From Komagataeibacter melomenusus (GTDB lineage Bacteria; Pseudomonadota; Alphaproteobacteria; Acetobacterales; Acetobacteraceae): 64,000 bases of DNA. Of the stretch, positions 7,346 through 16,657 are shown one piece after another. Every line of letters begins with the position of its first letter. The stretch's first letter is position 1. The position numbers were made by a program, and so were the translations under genes. Where the stretch lies: the NCBI RefSeq assembly GCF_013155395.1, contig NZ_JABJWC010000005.1:1-64000 (forward strand), read 5' to 3'. The notes under the pieces were generated by a model, which saw nothing but the letters and a program-made list of their open reading frames with translations, was not told where the DNA came from and searched no databases.

Positions 7346-9808
7346 ATGTTCAGAATACCGCACAGGACCATAAACAGGCCGAAATATACAATAAGCCGGA
7401 AAGCGTGCTTACGGATTTTAATTCTGTCTTCCACGGCGTTTTATGGTCTGTGCAATAACCAGCACGCACGGGCCCAGAGCGTTACGCAGCATAAAACCCA
7501 TACACCATCTTCTTCCGCCAAGCCGACGGCCACTGCCGCGAAGGCGCCCGCCGCCGACACGCCGCCCCCCGCCCCAAAGCCTGAACTCATTCATGTCAGC
7601 AAGGGCACGCCTTCTTCCAATGGCGTGACCAATACCACGCCAGGCGGCGGCCTCATGGCGCGACAGACCGTGGCGAAAAGCCAGAGCACCATTACCCGTG
7701 ACTTCATTGCCAAGCAGTCACCCACCGCCAACCCCATTGCACTGGTCACCAACCTGCCGGGCGTGGTCTCATCGGGTAACGACCCGCTGGGCCAGTCCAC
7801 CACCTCCATCTCCATGCGCGGCCTGAACCAGACGGAAATCGGGTTCCTTTACGAAGATATGCCGCTTGCGGATTCCATCAACTACACGCCCTACACGCAG
7901 TCGGTTGTTGATTCTGACAATATCTCCAGTGTTACGATCGACCAGGGCGCGCCTGACATTTCAGCGCCTGTCTATAACGATGTCGGCGGCCTGATGAAGA
8001 TCTCGCTGCGTCACGCAGCGGACAAGATGGGCGGCCGCGCTGATTTCAGCTTTGGTTCCAAATCCCTCGAACGTGAATTCATCCGCCTCGATTCAGGCGA
8101 TATCGCGCATACGGGCGTCAAGGCGTTTGCTTCCTTCTCCTCCACGAGCAACAACGAATGGCGTGGTTCGGGCCAGTTCCGCAAATACCACGTGGATGCC
8201 GAAATCCGTAAGGACTGGACGCCCGATACCAGCCTCGCCTTCATCTTTTCGTATGACAACTGGCAGCAGACCAACTACCGCCCCATGACCCTGAAGGCGT
8301 GGCAGAGTTACGGCATCAACTACAACTATGACAAGGATTATACCGTTGGCGACCAGAACTGGGCGGGGCTGAACAATTACGAACGGCGCTCCATGATGAT
8401 GATGCTGCCGTTCAAGACGAAGCTTGCCAAGGGGCTGAACTTCAACTTCACGCCGGCCTATTCTAAATTCGATGAATTCTATCTGGGTGCGCAAAGCCTT
8501 TCGCCCAACGGTTCCTATTACGGCACGCAGCCAGCAGGGCAGTTGCAGGGACTGGGGGCAACCTACAATAACGGCAGTTCCACCATGGCGGAGGAAATCA
8601 ACCCCGTTCCCCAGCAGAGTTTCTTCCTCAATGCGGGCCTGACCTGGAAGAAGGGCGTCAACACCCTGCAGGTGGGTTACGCTTACAACTACATCGATCT
8701 GCTTGAGCAGATCTGGTACACGGGCGTCGCCGCCAATGGCGGCATGCGCAATGTGGAGGGGAAATACCCCATCACGCTGGGCAATGGCACCCGCTACATG
8801 GAACTGGACCAGCATTTCCAGCACCAGATGAACAGCATCTACATCTCGGACACCGTCAAACTGCTCAACAACCGGCTCACGCTTAACGCGGGGCTCAAAT
8901 ACATCATGATCGACCGCACCATGGTCAACAACACGCCTGGCGCGATCCGTGACGCCGGTGGGTCCTACGCACAGCCGCTGCCGCAGTTCTCCGCCAGTTA
9001 CATGATGACCAAGCACGACCAGATCTTCATTGACGGCACGACCGCCTATCGTGCACCGGCCTCGGTCGAGGCCTATGGCCAGTTGTTCAGCCCGGCGCAT
9101 GGACAGGCGGCATCCAATTTCCAGAAAATGGCGGGTGAATATTCCATTGGCGAGGAACTGGGCTACCGCCATTACGGCCTGGTCAACGTCTCGCTCTCGC
9201 TGTTCAACTACAATATTACCAACAACCAGGTGCAGACCTATGTCACGCTGGGCAGCATGAACATTCCCGAGCCCGTGCAGAATGGTGGCAAGACCTCGCG
9301 CGGTGCGCAGATCGAGATCGGGCTGCGTCCGTGGCATCATTTCAGCCCCTATGCCTCGGCCCAGTACCTGCATGCCACGATGGATAACAATTACGTGGCG
9401 CAGGATGCCAATGGCAACCGCGTCGTGCTGCCCACCAAGGGCAAGGTCGCGGTCATGAGCCCCGAACTCGTCGCCGCCGTGGGCCTGGCCTACGACAACG
9501 GACGTTACTTCGGCAACTTCTCGTTCAATTATGTCGGCTCGCAGTATTCGACCTTCATGAATGACGAGAAAATTCCGGGCTACGAACAGGCCAACATGAC
9601 GCTGGGTTACCGCCTGCACGATGTCGGTTTTGCCAAGCGCCCGCAGTTCCAGCTCAATGTCATGAACCTCGGGGCCAAGAACTACCTGTCCGGCATCCAG
9701 AGCGCCACGGCCACGTCAAAAGGCTATGGCACGGTCGCGGGCCATGCGCCGGTTTACTACGTGTCTGGTGGCGTTGCGGTCACGGCCTCCCTCTCCACAG
9801 GGTTCTGA
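7346..9808 (+). CDS. TonB-dependent outer-membrane receptor
   Basis: An 820-residue receptor: signal region ending near HARAQS, a Pro/Ala-rich spacer, a plug domain (FIAKQSPTANPIALVTNLPG to VGGLMKISL, about residues 105-215), and a barrel ending in phenylalanine (ASLSTGF). ATG codons lie at 7343 and 7346; the second has the better spacing from GGAGG at 7336-7340. The plug with the motif NPIALVTNLPGV resembles receptors found in pairs with hydrolases in acetic acid bacteria. The substrate is unknown; the exported hydrolase immediately downstream suggests a peptide or ester ligand. Confidence 0.85.
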   Translation: MFRIPHRTINRPKYTISRKACLRILILSSTAFYGLCNNQHARAQSVTQHKTHTPSSSAKPTATAAKAPAADTPPPAPKPELIHVSKGTPSSNGVTNTTPGGGLMARQTVAKSQSTITRDFIAKQSPTANPIALVTNLPGVVSSGNDPLGQSTTSISMRGLNQTEIGFLYEDMPLADSINYTPYTQSVVDSDNISSVTIDQGAPDISAPVYNDVGGLMKISLRHAADKMGGRADFSFGSKSLEREFIRLDSGDIAHTGVKAFASFSSTSNNEWRGSGQFRKYHVDAEIRKDWTPDTSLAFIFSYDNWQQTNYRPMTLKAWQSYGINYNYDKDYTVGDQNWAGLNNYERRSMMMMLPFKTKLAKGLNFNFTPAYSKFDEFYLGAQSLSPNGSYYGTQPAGQLQGLGATYNNGSSTMAEEINPVPQQSFFLNAGLTWKKGVNTLQVGYAYNYIDLLEQIWYTGVAANGGMRNVEGKYPITLGNGTRYMELDQHFQHQMNSIYISDTVKLLNNRLTLNAGLKYIMIDRTMVNNTPGAIRDAGGSYAQPLPQFSASYMMTKHDQIFIDGTTAYRAPASVEAYGQLFSPAHGQAASNFQKMAGEYSIGEELGYRHYGLVNVSLSLFNYNITNNQVQTYVTLGSMNIPEPVQNGGKTSRGAQIEIGLRPWHHFSPYASAQYLHATMDNNYVAQDANGNRVVLPTKGKVAVMSPELVAAVGLAYDNGRYFGNFSFNYVGSQYSTFMNDEKIPGYEQANMTLGYRLHDVGFAKRPQFQLNVMNLGAKNYLSGIQSATATSKGYGTVAGHAPVYYVSGGVAVTASLSTGF

Positions 9809-9880
9809 GCAGGAGAAGGCCTGGCTCAACGCAAGTACCCGCCCATCGTGTTTTTGATAACCTTACCTGGAAGAGTATTC

Positions 9881-11755
9881 ATGCGCCGTTATCTTCTTTT
9901 ACTCAGTTGCGGTTTTGTCGCCCTGTCGGTGGGGAGCGCCCGCGCGGCGGCATGGCCGAGCGATGAAGGACGCGGAAGCTGCCGTGTCACCAAGAAAACC
10001 GATGTTCCCGCCACCATGCGCGATGGGGTGGTGCTGCGCGCTGATGTCTATACGCCCGATACGAAGGAGAAGGTTCCGGTCATCCTCATGCGCACCCAGT
10101 ACGGCAAGTCGGCAGCGCAGGTCCAGCCCTCGCGCTTCCAGTCACCGGAATGGTTTGCGTCGCATTGCTACATCGTCGCCATTCAGGATATCCGCGGCCA
10201 GGGCAAGTCCGGCGGCACGTTCTATGAATACCGCAATGACCGTGACGACGGCTATGACGCCGTGGAATGGGCCGCCCGCCTGCCCGGCTCGAGCGGCAAG
10301 GTTGGCATGTATGGTTCATCCTATGTCGGTGCCACGCAGTGGCTGGCCGCCACGGCAACGCCGCCCTCGCTGGCCGCCATCGTGCCCTCCAACACCGGGT
10401 CGGACTATGGCAATGGCTGGACCTATGAGGACGGCGCCTTCCGCCTAGCCTTCATCGAACCGTGGATGATGGAGGATATCGGCTCCTCCGCCGCCGAAAA
10501 CCAGGGCGACAAGAAACTGTCGCAACAGTTGTACCTGCAGGGCAAGAACCCCGCAGTGCTGATGCAGCAGCTGCCCTATTCCACGTTCACGCCCTTTACG
10601 GTCAATGGCAAGAATATCGCGCCCTATTTCTATGATGCGGTCAATCACTCCACATCCGATGATTACTGGAAGGCGTTCGACATCCGCTCACGCTACGGCA
10701 AGGTAAACGTGCCGGTACTGGCGTTTGATGGCTGGTATGATTCCTTCCTTGATGGCGCACTGGAAAATTTCAATGGCATGCAGAAGGAGGGCGGCACGCC
10801 GCTTGCGCGTGAAAACCAGCGCATCATCATCGGGCCATGGGAACATATCGGCTGGGGGCGGCCTGCGGCCGTGGTCAGCCCGCGCCTGAAGGCCATCGGC
10901 CCGGTCGCCAACAGCCCTGTCAACGAACTCATGATCCAGTGGTTCGACCATTTCCTCAAGGGGATGGATAACGGCGTGCAGACCGGCCCGCATGTCGATT
11001 ACTTCACCATGGGCGAAAACCGCTGGCACAGCGCCACGTCATGGCCTGTTGCCGGCACGCAATACCAGAAATGGTACCTGGGAAGCGAGCACAGCGCGTC
11101 TTCCTCCATGGGCGATGGCGCACTGTCGCAGGAAAAAGGCGGCAAGCAGGCCAAGACCCAGACGGATACTTTCGTTTATGACCCCCACAACCCGGTTCCG
11201 AGCGTAGGCGGTCATTCCTGCTGTGCCTGGACGGCAGGCCCGCAGGGACAGTTCGACCAGTCTTCCATCGAACGACGGCCTGACATTCTGGTCTATACCA
11301 GCAAGGCTCTGGATACGCCGATGAACGTGACCGGACCGATTACCGTGGACCTGTTTGCCTCTTCCACCGCCAGGGATACGGATTTCACCGCCAAGCTGGT
11401 GGATGTGGCGCCCGATGGCACCGCAATCAACCTCAACAACGGGATTCAGGTTGCGCGTTTCCGCAATTCCCTGTCCACCCCGGAACTGATCACGCCAGGA
11501 CAGGTTTACGAGTATCGCATCAAGGTCTGGCCCACCAGCAACCTGTTCCTCAAAGGGCATCGCATCCGGCTGGAAATTTCATCGAGCGACTACCCGCAAT
11601 TTGCGCCCAACCCCAATACGGGCGAAAAATTCGGTGCATCCGACCGCATGGAAGTCGCAACGCAGACCATCTGGCATGACGGCAAGCATCCCTCCTCGCT
11701 CATCCTGCCGGTTATTCCTGTAACCACGGGCGACGATACCCCGCCCCAGCACTAA
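9881..11755 (+). CDS. Exported CocE/NonD-family (S15) hydrolase
   Basis: A 624-residue alpha/beta-hydrolase with a signal peptide (MRRYLLLLSCGFVALSVGSA), catalytic domain about residues 40-340 and a C-terminal jelly-roll domain (from about 440) typical of the cocaine esterase/alpha-amino acid ester hydrolase/X-Pro dipeptidyl peptidase family. The nucleophile is Ser147 in GSSYVG; the acid lies in GWYDSF and the histidine in GPWEHIG. The ATG at 9881 is used because GGAAGAG precedes it; 9848 is an alternative. It lies 72 bp after the TonB receptor gene and is probably in the same transcript, working in the periplasm on the imported compound. Confidence 0.85.
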   Translation: MRRYLLLLSCGFVALSVGSARAAAWPSDEGRGSCRVTKKTDVPATMRDGVVLRADVYTPDTKEKVPVILMRTQYGKSAAQVQPSRFQSPEWFASHCYIVAIQDIRGQGKSGGTFYEYRNDRDDGYDAVEWAARLPGSSGKVGMYGSSYVGATQWLAATATPPSLAAIVPSNTGSDYGNGWTYEDGAFRLAFIEPWMMEDIGSSAAENQGDKKLSQQLYLQGKNPAVLMQQLPYSTFTPFTVNGKNIAPYFYDAVNHSTSDDYWKAFDIRSRYGKVNVPVLAFDGWYDSFLDGALENFNGMQKEGGTPLARENQRIIIGPWEHIGWGRPAAVVSPRLKAIGPVANSPVNELMIQWFDHFLKGMDNGVQTGPHVDYFTMGENRWHSATSWPVAGTQYQKWYLGSEHSASSSMGDGALSQEKGGKQAKTQTDTFVYDPHNPVPSVGGHSCCAWTAGPQGQFDQSSIERRPDILVYTSKALDTPMNVTGPITVDLFASSTARDTDFTAKLVDVAPDGTAINLNNGIQVARFRNSLSTPELITPGQVYEYRIKVWPTSNLFLKGHRIRLEISSSDYPQFAPNPNTGEKFGASDRMEVATQTIWHDGKHPSSLILPVIPVTTGDDTPPQH

Positions 11756-11770
11756 GACATCCTGCATGAT

Positions 11771-11813
11771 CAGGCTGCGTGGTGTTCTCGACCCAACATC
11801 ATGCAGCCTGTTT
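11771..11813 (+). terminator. Intrinsic terminator after the hydrolase gene
   Basis: A 16-bp stem including G-U pairs (arms 11771-11786 and 11795-11810, CAGGCTGC at the base pairing with GCAGCCTG) followed by TTT, 15 bases after the stop codon. Confidence 0.65.
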
Positions 11814-11845
11814 CCAGCACGACAGGCCCGATACGCTTCATGATG

Positions 11846-11893
11846 AATGCTGCCTTTTTTCAAAAGGCGGCATTTTTTGCACGCATGAAAAAA
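11846..11893 (+). repeat. Dispersed repeat R1, degenerate copy
   Basis: Carries the GCTGCCTTTTTTCAAAAGGC hairpin of repeat R1 followed by a degraded second module. It sits between the converging hydrolase and asparaginase genes. Confidence 0.6.
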
Positions 11894-11930
11894 CGGCTGA
11901 AACCGCAGTCCTGGCCGCCCTGCCCCGCAT

Positions 11931-12932
11931 TCAGGGCCGGTCGAACAGGGCCTGAATGGCATCGGTATCCGCGCCCGTCATGAGTGCGAGCGCGAGCAGT
12001 ATCCGCGCCTGCCGGGGGCGCATGTGGCCTGCCGCCAGGAGGCCGCGCTGGCACAGTTCGTGGCGCCGCACCACGCCGCCGCAATACCCGCTGCTGGCCT
12101 GCACCACCACAATGCCCGCCGCCACGGCTTCATCAAGTGCTCCATTCTCGGCAGGCGTGCACATGCCGGGCAGCATGCCTGCTGCAATGAGGCCACGCGC
12201 GCCTGCCTGCATAAAGGCGCGTATGCCCACGCCATCGGCCCCTGCATGGCTGTAGGTGATGTCAACGCGCGGGATCTCGCCGCCTGCGCCATAAGCGGGC
12301 GGCCAGCCGATATGGCGGCGATAGGCGGCGGTGCGCCCGAAGAACACCCGGTTGGCCTCGATCATGCCCAGCGGGCCGAAATCGGGCGAGCGGAAGGTTT
12401 CAAGCTGGTAAGTGGAAGCCTTGGTCACTTCCTGGGCGGCATGGATCTCGTTATTGGCCACCACCAGCACGCCGCGACCGGCTGCCTGCGGGGCCGATGC
12501 CACCAGCAGGGCGGCATACAGGTTGGCCGGGCCATCGGCGCTGATGGCGCTGGCCGGGCGCTGCGCACCCACCACCACGACCGGACACGGCACATCGAGC
12601 ACCAGGTCGAGAAAGCAGGCTCCTTCCTCCAGCGATGAGGTGCCATGGGTCACGACCACGCCGCTCAGATCGGGCTGGCTGGCAACGGTCTGGTTGATGA
12701 CGCTGGCCAGGTCAAACCACCGTTGCAGGGTCATCTCCACGCTGTCGCAACTGGAAAAGGGAATGCCCCGCACAGCAAAGCGCGCCCGCACGGCCTCGGG
12801 CAATGCCGCAAGCAGGTCGGCCCCGCCAAGGCTTGTGCCGATTTCGGCATAATCGACCGTATCACGCGGGTCCATCGCCTGGCGGGCAATGGTGCCGCCG
12901 GTTGATATGATGGCTATGACGGGTCGCTGCAT
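11931..12932 (-). CDS. L-asparaginase (type II-like), with an unusual active-site serine
   Basis: Hydrolyses L-asparagine to aspartate and ammonia. The 333-residue protein has the family's first threonine in STGGTIA (Thr11), a substrate-binding serine in CDS (Ser64), the second catalytic threonine in VVTHGT (Thr98) and the lysine in QEVTKASTYQ (Lys171). In characterised asparaginases the second threonine is followed by an aspartate that binds the substrate amino group; here it is Ser99. No signal peptide is visible, so a cytoplasmic location is likely. It may supply ammonia and aspartate from asparagine taken up by AnsP, or act on another amide. Confidence 0.82.
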   Translation of the reverse strand: MQRPVIAIISTGGTIARQAMDPRDTVDYAEIGTSLGGADLLAALPEAVRARFAVRGIPFSSCDSVEMTLQRWFDLASVINQTVASQPDLSGVVVTHGTSSLEEGACFLDLVLDVPCPVVVVGAQRPASAISADGPANLYAALLVASAPQAAGRGVLVVANNEIHAAQEVTKASTYQLETFRSPDFGPLGMIEANRVFFGRTAAYRRHIGWPPAYGAGGEIPRVDITYSHAGADGVGIRAFMQAGARGLIAAGMLPGMCTPAENGALDEAVAAGIVVVQASSGYCGGVVRRHELCQRGLLAAGHMRPRQARILLALALMTGADTDAIQALFDRP

Positions 12933-13007
12933 TGCGTTCTACCTTCTGCTTCAGGCACTCTGGGCGCGATCAATCACGCGGGCAGGCCGTCTGTCAAACC
13001 CGTCAGG

Positions 13008-13087
13008 CAAAGTTCCGGGGCGCTGCCTTTTTGGAAAAAGGCAGTATTCCCCAAAGCTTTTTGCAAAAAGCTTTACCAAAAACTTTT
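13008..13087 (+). repeat. Dispersed repeat R1, copy
   Basis: Both modules are present: the CTGCCTTTTTGGAAAAAGGCAG hairpin (13022-13043) and AAAGCTTTTTGCAAAAAGCTTT (13053-13074), flanked by AAAGTTCCGGGG on the left and ACCAAAAACTTTT on the right. It lies between the acyl-CoA dehydrogenase-like gene and the asparaginase gene. Confidence 0.8.
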
Positions 13088-13095
13088 ATCGGTTT

Positions 13096-14364
13096 TTACT
13101 GATACGGCCCCGGTTCAGGCGCCCAGCCTGTCAGCAGGTTGCGGCCAATTTCAGCATTTTTCCAATCCACGGGATCATGCAGCGACAGGGTGCGGGCATC
13201 GCGCCAGTAACGGTCCAGCCCCTGTGCCGCATCCGTGCCTCGCGCCCCTGCCGCGGCCGGGGCATCACTGGCCGCACGCAGGGCCGCGCGCGTGGCAACC
13301 GAACGCGCGGCACTCGCCGCCATGGCGACCGTGGCGCGGGGCACTTCACCATGTTCGTACTGGTCAAGCAGGCGGCCTGCATGCATCACGCTGCACCAGG
13401 CGCCAGACAGATCGGCCCCGATCTCGCCGAGCAGGCGGCGCACATAGGGGTCCTGATCCGCGCTTTTTACGCCTGCGGCCCCCCATGGGCGGGCATGCTG
13501 CGGCACAAAGGCACAGACCGCCCGCAACGCGCCAAGGCCGATGCCGGTCAGGATGGCGCTGAAACCGGCCTGAAAGCGCAGCGCCACATGCTGCGGCAGG
13601 TCGGCATCCGGGGCCAGGGCATTCCAGAAATCATCGACCACGACATCCTCCAGCGTAACAGTGCCGGAATCGGTCGCGCGCTGGCCCATGCGGTTCCAGT
13701 CATGGTGAAAGCGCAGCCCCGCCGCCCCGCGCGGCACGAGGTCCATGCGCACGCCCGCGCGCACGCTCCCCCCAGCCTGCTGCGCCCGCACGGGATCAAA
13801 GGATGAGACCGCAACAAGATCCGCCCCCGATGCGCCGGTGGCATAGATCTTGCGGCCCGATATGACATGCGTGCCGCCTTCACCCGCGCGGGCCAGTGTC
13901 TGCATGAAACTGTCTGCCGTGCGCCCGTTCTCGGCCACGGCCATGCCCAGAATGGCGTGGTCATGCACGATGCGCCGTGCCAGCACGGGCCTGAGTGCGG
14001 CCGGAGCATAGACGAAAATCTCGCGCACCAGGTCATCATGCACCTTGTAGATCTGGGCAATGGCGGGGTCCGCCACAGCCAGGCGCAGCATGAATTCGAG
14101 CGAGAGTTCCTGCCCTACCCCCAGCCCGCCCCAGGCGCGTGGAACGGCAAGGGCCAGCACGCCGGTGGCCTTCAGCGCCGCCATGGCCTGATGCGGGTAG
14201 CCACCCGCGCGGTCACGCTGTGCTGCGGTGGGAGCGATGACGGTATCGATCACCGCCTGCGCCCGCAGCAGCACCCTGCCCGCTTCACCCTGCACGCGGC
14301 GGGCGGGAAACAGGTCGCCTAACAGCGGGGGCAGGCATGGGGCCTGTGCCGATGGAATGCTCAT
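13096..14364 (-). CDS. DszC/SfnB-like acyl-CoA dehydrogenase-fold flavoprotein
   Basis: A 422-residue member of the acyl-CoA dehydrogenase superfamily. The N-terminal helical domain, middle beta domain (GMAVAENGRTADSF, ISGRKIYATGASGADLVAV) and C-terminal helical domain are all present. The ending HDPVDWKNAEIGRNLLTG and the conserved ATGASGAD segment point to the flavin-dependent monooxygenase-like branch (DszC, SfnB) involved in desulfurising organosulfur compounds rather than fatty acid oxidation. No obvious acyl-CoA catalytic glutamate was identified. The gene follows an MFS transporter gene on the same strand, so export or import of a substrate is plausible but unproved. Confidence 0.7.
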   Translation of the reverse strand: MSIPSAQAPCLPPLLGDLFPARRVQGEAGRVLLRAQAVIDTVIAPTAAQRDRAGGYPHQAMAALKATGVLALAVPRAWGGLGVGQELSLEFMLRLAVADPAIAQIYKVHDDLVREIFVYAPAALRPVLARRIVHDHAILGMAVAENGRTADSFMQTLARAGEGGTHVISGRKIYATGASGADLVAVSSFDPVRAQQAGGSVRAGVRMDLVPRGAAGLRFHHDWNRMGQRATDSGTVTLEDVVVDDFWNALAPDADLPQHVALRFQAGFSAILTGIGLGALRAVCAFVPQHARPWGAAGVKSADQDPYVRRLLGEIGADLSGAWCSVMHAGRLLDQYEHGEVPRATVAMAASAARSVATRAALRAASDAPAAAGARGTDAAQGLDRYWRDARTLSLHDPVDWKNAEIGRNLLTGWAPEPGPYQ

Positions 14365-14445
14365 GCGCCACGATAGGAAGGATGGGGCGGCGCATCAACC
14401 ATCCCCCTGATTTAGGAACTCTTTTAAAATAATAGACGTTTTTGG

Positions 14446-14514
14446 CTGCCCCCTTTTTTCAAAAAGGCGGCGTTCTTTCGAGGCTCCTGGCAAAAGCTTT
14501 ACCGGAACCTTTTA
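14446..14514 (+). repeat. Dispersed repeat R1, copy
   Basis: First module GCCCCCTTTTTTCAAAAAGG plus CGGCGTTCTTTCGAGGCTCC, then a decayed second module ending in CTTTACCGGAACCTTTTA. Lies just 3' of the MFS gene. Confidence 0.75.
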
Positions 14515-14520
14515 CACCCA

Positions 14521-15747
14521 TCAGCCACCGGCCTGCCTGCGGGCGGCGGCGCGGATATCGCTCAGCGTCAAAAGCCAGATCACGAAGCCCCCCATGGCCA
14601 GGCAACTGCCCACCCAGCCCACGGACTCCCAGCCCAGCCCGGCGCTGATCGCCATGCCGCCCAGCCACGGGCCAATGGCGTTGGCCATGTTGAACGCGCT
14701 CTGGTTCATCGCCGCCGCCAGCGCCTGTGCATCCACCGCCACACTGAGCAGGCGCGACTGGATGACCGTGCCCAGGCCGCCGCCACAGCCGATCAGGAAC
14801 ACGATGGGCATCATGCTCCATACGGAATGCACTGCTCCGGGAAAGCCCGCGAGCGCTGCCGCATTGACCAGAAGTGTTCCGCCAATGGTGGGCATCATCT
14901 TGTGGTCAGCCGCCCACGCGCAGGTCATGGTGCCTACCGTCATGCCCACGCCAAATACCGCCAGCAGCACGGGCGTCATGTAGGCAGGCGCATGCGTGAC
15001 CTCCTGCAGGATGGAGGCAAGATAGGTATAGACACAGAAGATGCCGCCAAAACCTACCACGCCAATGCCCAGCGTCAGCCACACCTGCCGGTTTTTAAGG
15101 GCGCGGATCTCGGTCATCGCGCTGGCGTTGGGGCGCGGCGGGTCGGTGGGCACAAAGCGCATGATGAGCAGCATGGTGCACAGCGCCAGCCCCGCAATCA
15201 GCACGAACGCCCAGCGCCACCCCACCAGCATGCCCAGCCCGTTGGCCATGGGCACGCCGCCAATGGTGGCGATGGTCAGGCCCAGCACCACGCGGGCCAC
15301 GGCCTGCGTGCGGCGGTTTTCGGGCACGAGGGCAGAGGCGACAATCCCCGCCGTGCCAAAATAGGCCCCATGCGGCAGCCCGCTGATGAACCGGCACAAA
15401 AGCAGGCACAGGTAATTGGGGGCAAGGGCTGTCAGCCCATTGCCAATGACATAGAGCACCATCATGCCGATCAGCAGGTATTTGCGGCTGTACCTGGCGC
15501 CTAGCATGGCAATGAGCGGCGCGCCCACGCACACGCCCGCGGCATAGGCCTCGATGGCGTGCCCCGCCTGCGGCACGGTTACGTGCATGCCCGCCGAGAT
15601 CATGGGCACGAGGCTCATGGCCGCGAATTCAGCCGTGCCGATGGCAAAGCCGCCAAGGGCGAGAATAAAGAAGATCAGGCCGGGACTGCCCACGTGGCGC
15701 ACGGGCGCGGACGGGCCTCCACGGTCATGGATCATTGTCTGTGTCAT
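14521..15747 (-). CDS. MFS transporter (DHA1-like drug/metabolite exporter)
   Basis: A 408-residue inner-membrane protein with 12 predicted membrane segments. Motif A-like sequence occurs after TM2 (GARYSRKYLLIG) and the proton-dependent exporter hallmark near TM4-5 (RFISGLPHGAYFG) is typical of AraJ/YdhP/YdeA-like sugar or arabinose-efflux family members. The start at 15747 (MTQTMIHD) fits the family; the open frame back to 16053 encodes a basic, non-conserved extension. The substrate is unknown. Confidence 0.8.
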   Translation of the reverse strand: MTQTMIHDRGGPSAPVRHVGSPGLIFFILALGGFAIGTAEFAAMSLVPMISAGMHVTVPQAGHAIEAYAAGVCVGAPLIAMLGARYSRKYLLIGMMVLYVIGNGLTALAPNYLCLLLCRFISGLPHGAYFGTAGIVASALVPENRRTQAVARVVLGLTIATIGGVPMANGLGMLVGWRWAFVLIAGLALCTMLLIMRFVPTDPPRPNASAMTEIRALKNRQVWLTLGIGVVGFGGIFCVYTYLASILQEVTHAPAYMTPVLLAVFGVGMTVGTMTCAWAADHKMMPTIGGTLLVNAAALAGFPGAVHSVWSMMPIVFLIGCGGGLGTVIQSRLLSVAVDAQALAAAMNQSAFNMANAIGPWLGGMAISAGLGWESVGWVGSCLAMGGFVIWLLTLSDIRAAARRQAGG

Positions 15748-16104
15748 GCCTATGCTCTGGATGATGGGCGTAAAACGCGCCGTTACACCCATGCTGACAT
15801 GCCGACAAGCCCAGCTAGGCAATGTATTCCCCCCCCGCGTTGAAACCATGCGCGCAAAAGGGGCGGTAAACGCCTGATACGGTGTTTTGCGAAGATTTTT
15901 TTCCAAAACGCTTCGCCACAAGCGTGCTGGATACCGGTTCCGCGCCGGTGGCCCTTTCATGGGTGGGGCGGCGAAACACCGGGCACAAAAAAAGACGCCG
16001 CAGCGCCTGTGATGGTCATTCTCTTTTGCCTGCTGGCCGCCGGCCATTCCCACACGAAGGTGGGAATTCCGGCTGCAGGGGTATCAGGACAGAAACCCCA
16101 GGGC
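15748..16104. other. Intergenic region with two hairpins, no gene seen
   Basis: Holds the upstream region of the MFS gene. A hairpin at 15889-15916 (GCGAAG...CTTCGC around a T-rich loop) resembles the second module of repeat R1. A second, near-perfect hairpin at 16038-16073 (GCCGG, then ATTCCCAC pairing with GTGGGAAT, then CCGGC) lies just 3' of the small membrane-peptide gene and may terminate it. Confidence 0.45.
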
Positions 16105-16236
16105 TCAGGCAGCGCGATCGGACACGATGGTGGCGATCATCAGGGCAGCGATCATGGGCAGGAAAGCAACCATGGTCAGGGAGGACATGGCGTCAACGGA
16201 GTGGGCAATCATGGTGCTGATATTTTCGATAAACAT
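16105..16236 (-). CDS. Small single-span membrane peptide (43 residues)
   Basis: I do not recognise it. The peptide starts MFIENISTMI and has one strongly hydrophobic helix (LTMVAFLPMIAALMIATIV) followed by a short charged tail, SDRAA. A good ribosome binding site (AAAGGAACTGAAAAC) precedes the ATG at 16236, which argues that it is real; longer in-frame starts lack one. The size and hydrophobic character are those of small stress peptides, phage-type holins or type I toxins, but there is no direct evidence for any of these. Confidence 0.45.
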   Translation of the reverse strand: MFIENISTMIAHSVDAMSSLTMVAFLPMIAALMIATIVSDRAA

Positions 16237-16479
16237 GTTTTCAGTTCCTTTGGTGTCGTGTTGGTGAGACGGAAGGAACACCAGAACCGAAATACTATCA
16301 ATAAAAATTCTGGAACAGTTTGTGGTAACCAGCAGACCATTACAGTATCGGCACATTATTATTGTTCAATAAATACGCATGACCCCCGGGCTGCCCGGAT
16401 CTTCTTTTCAATGGTCGGGAAGACAGTGCCGCGCAAAGCAGCATAATGGTCCTGCACCCCGCCAGAGGGAGGCAAGGAC

Positions 16480-16571
16480 AGATTAAAATCTGTGCAAATG
16501 CACAAATTTTAATCTTCAATTATCACGATTTCGTGAACTATCTGGCTATCTAACAGGCCCGTTTTCGGGCC
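16480..16571. other. Cluster of three consecutive hairpins
   Basis: Three inverted repeats follow each other: a 16-bp stem with one mismatch (16480-16495 and 16500-16515, inner TGTGC/GCACA), a perfect 6-bp TCACGA/TCGTGA (16523-16536), and a perfect GGCCCG/CGGGCC with a TTTT loop (16556-16571). The stretch 16237-16657 otherwise has no supportable gene. This could encode a structured RNA or be an end-of-operon structure. Confidence 0.4.
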
Positions 16572-16657
16572 ATGCCAGCCTCTTTCCGGCCACTTCAGGT
16601 GCAGGCCAAAAAAAACTGTCTTATTTTCAATAGCCTGCGCTGAAGCACCCGTCCAGC

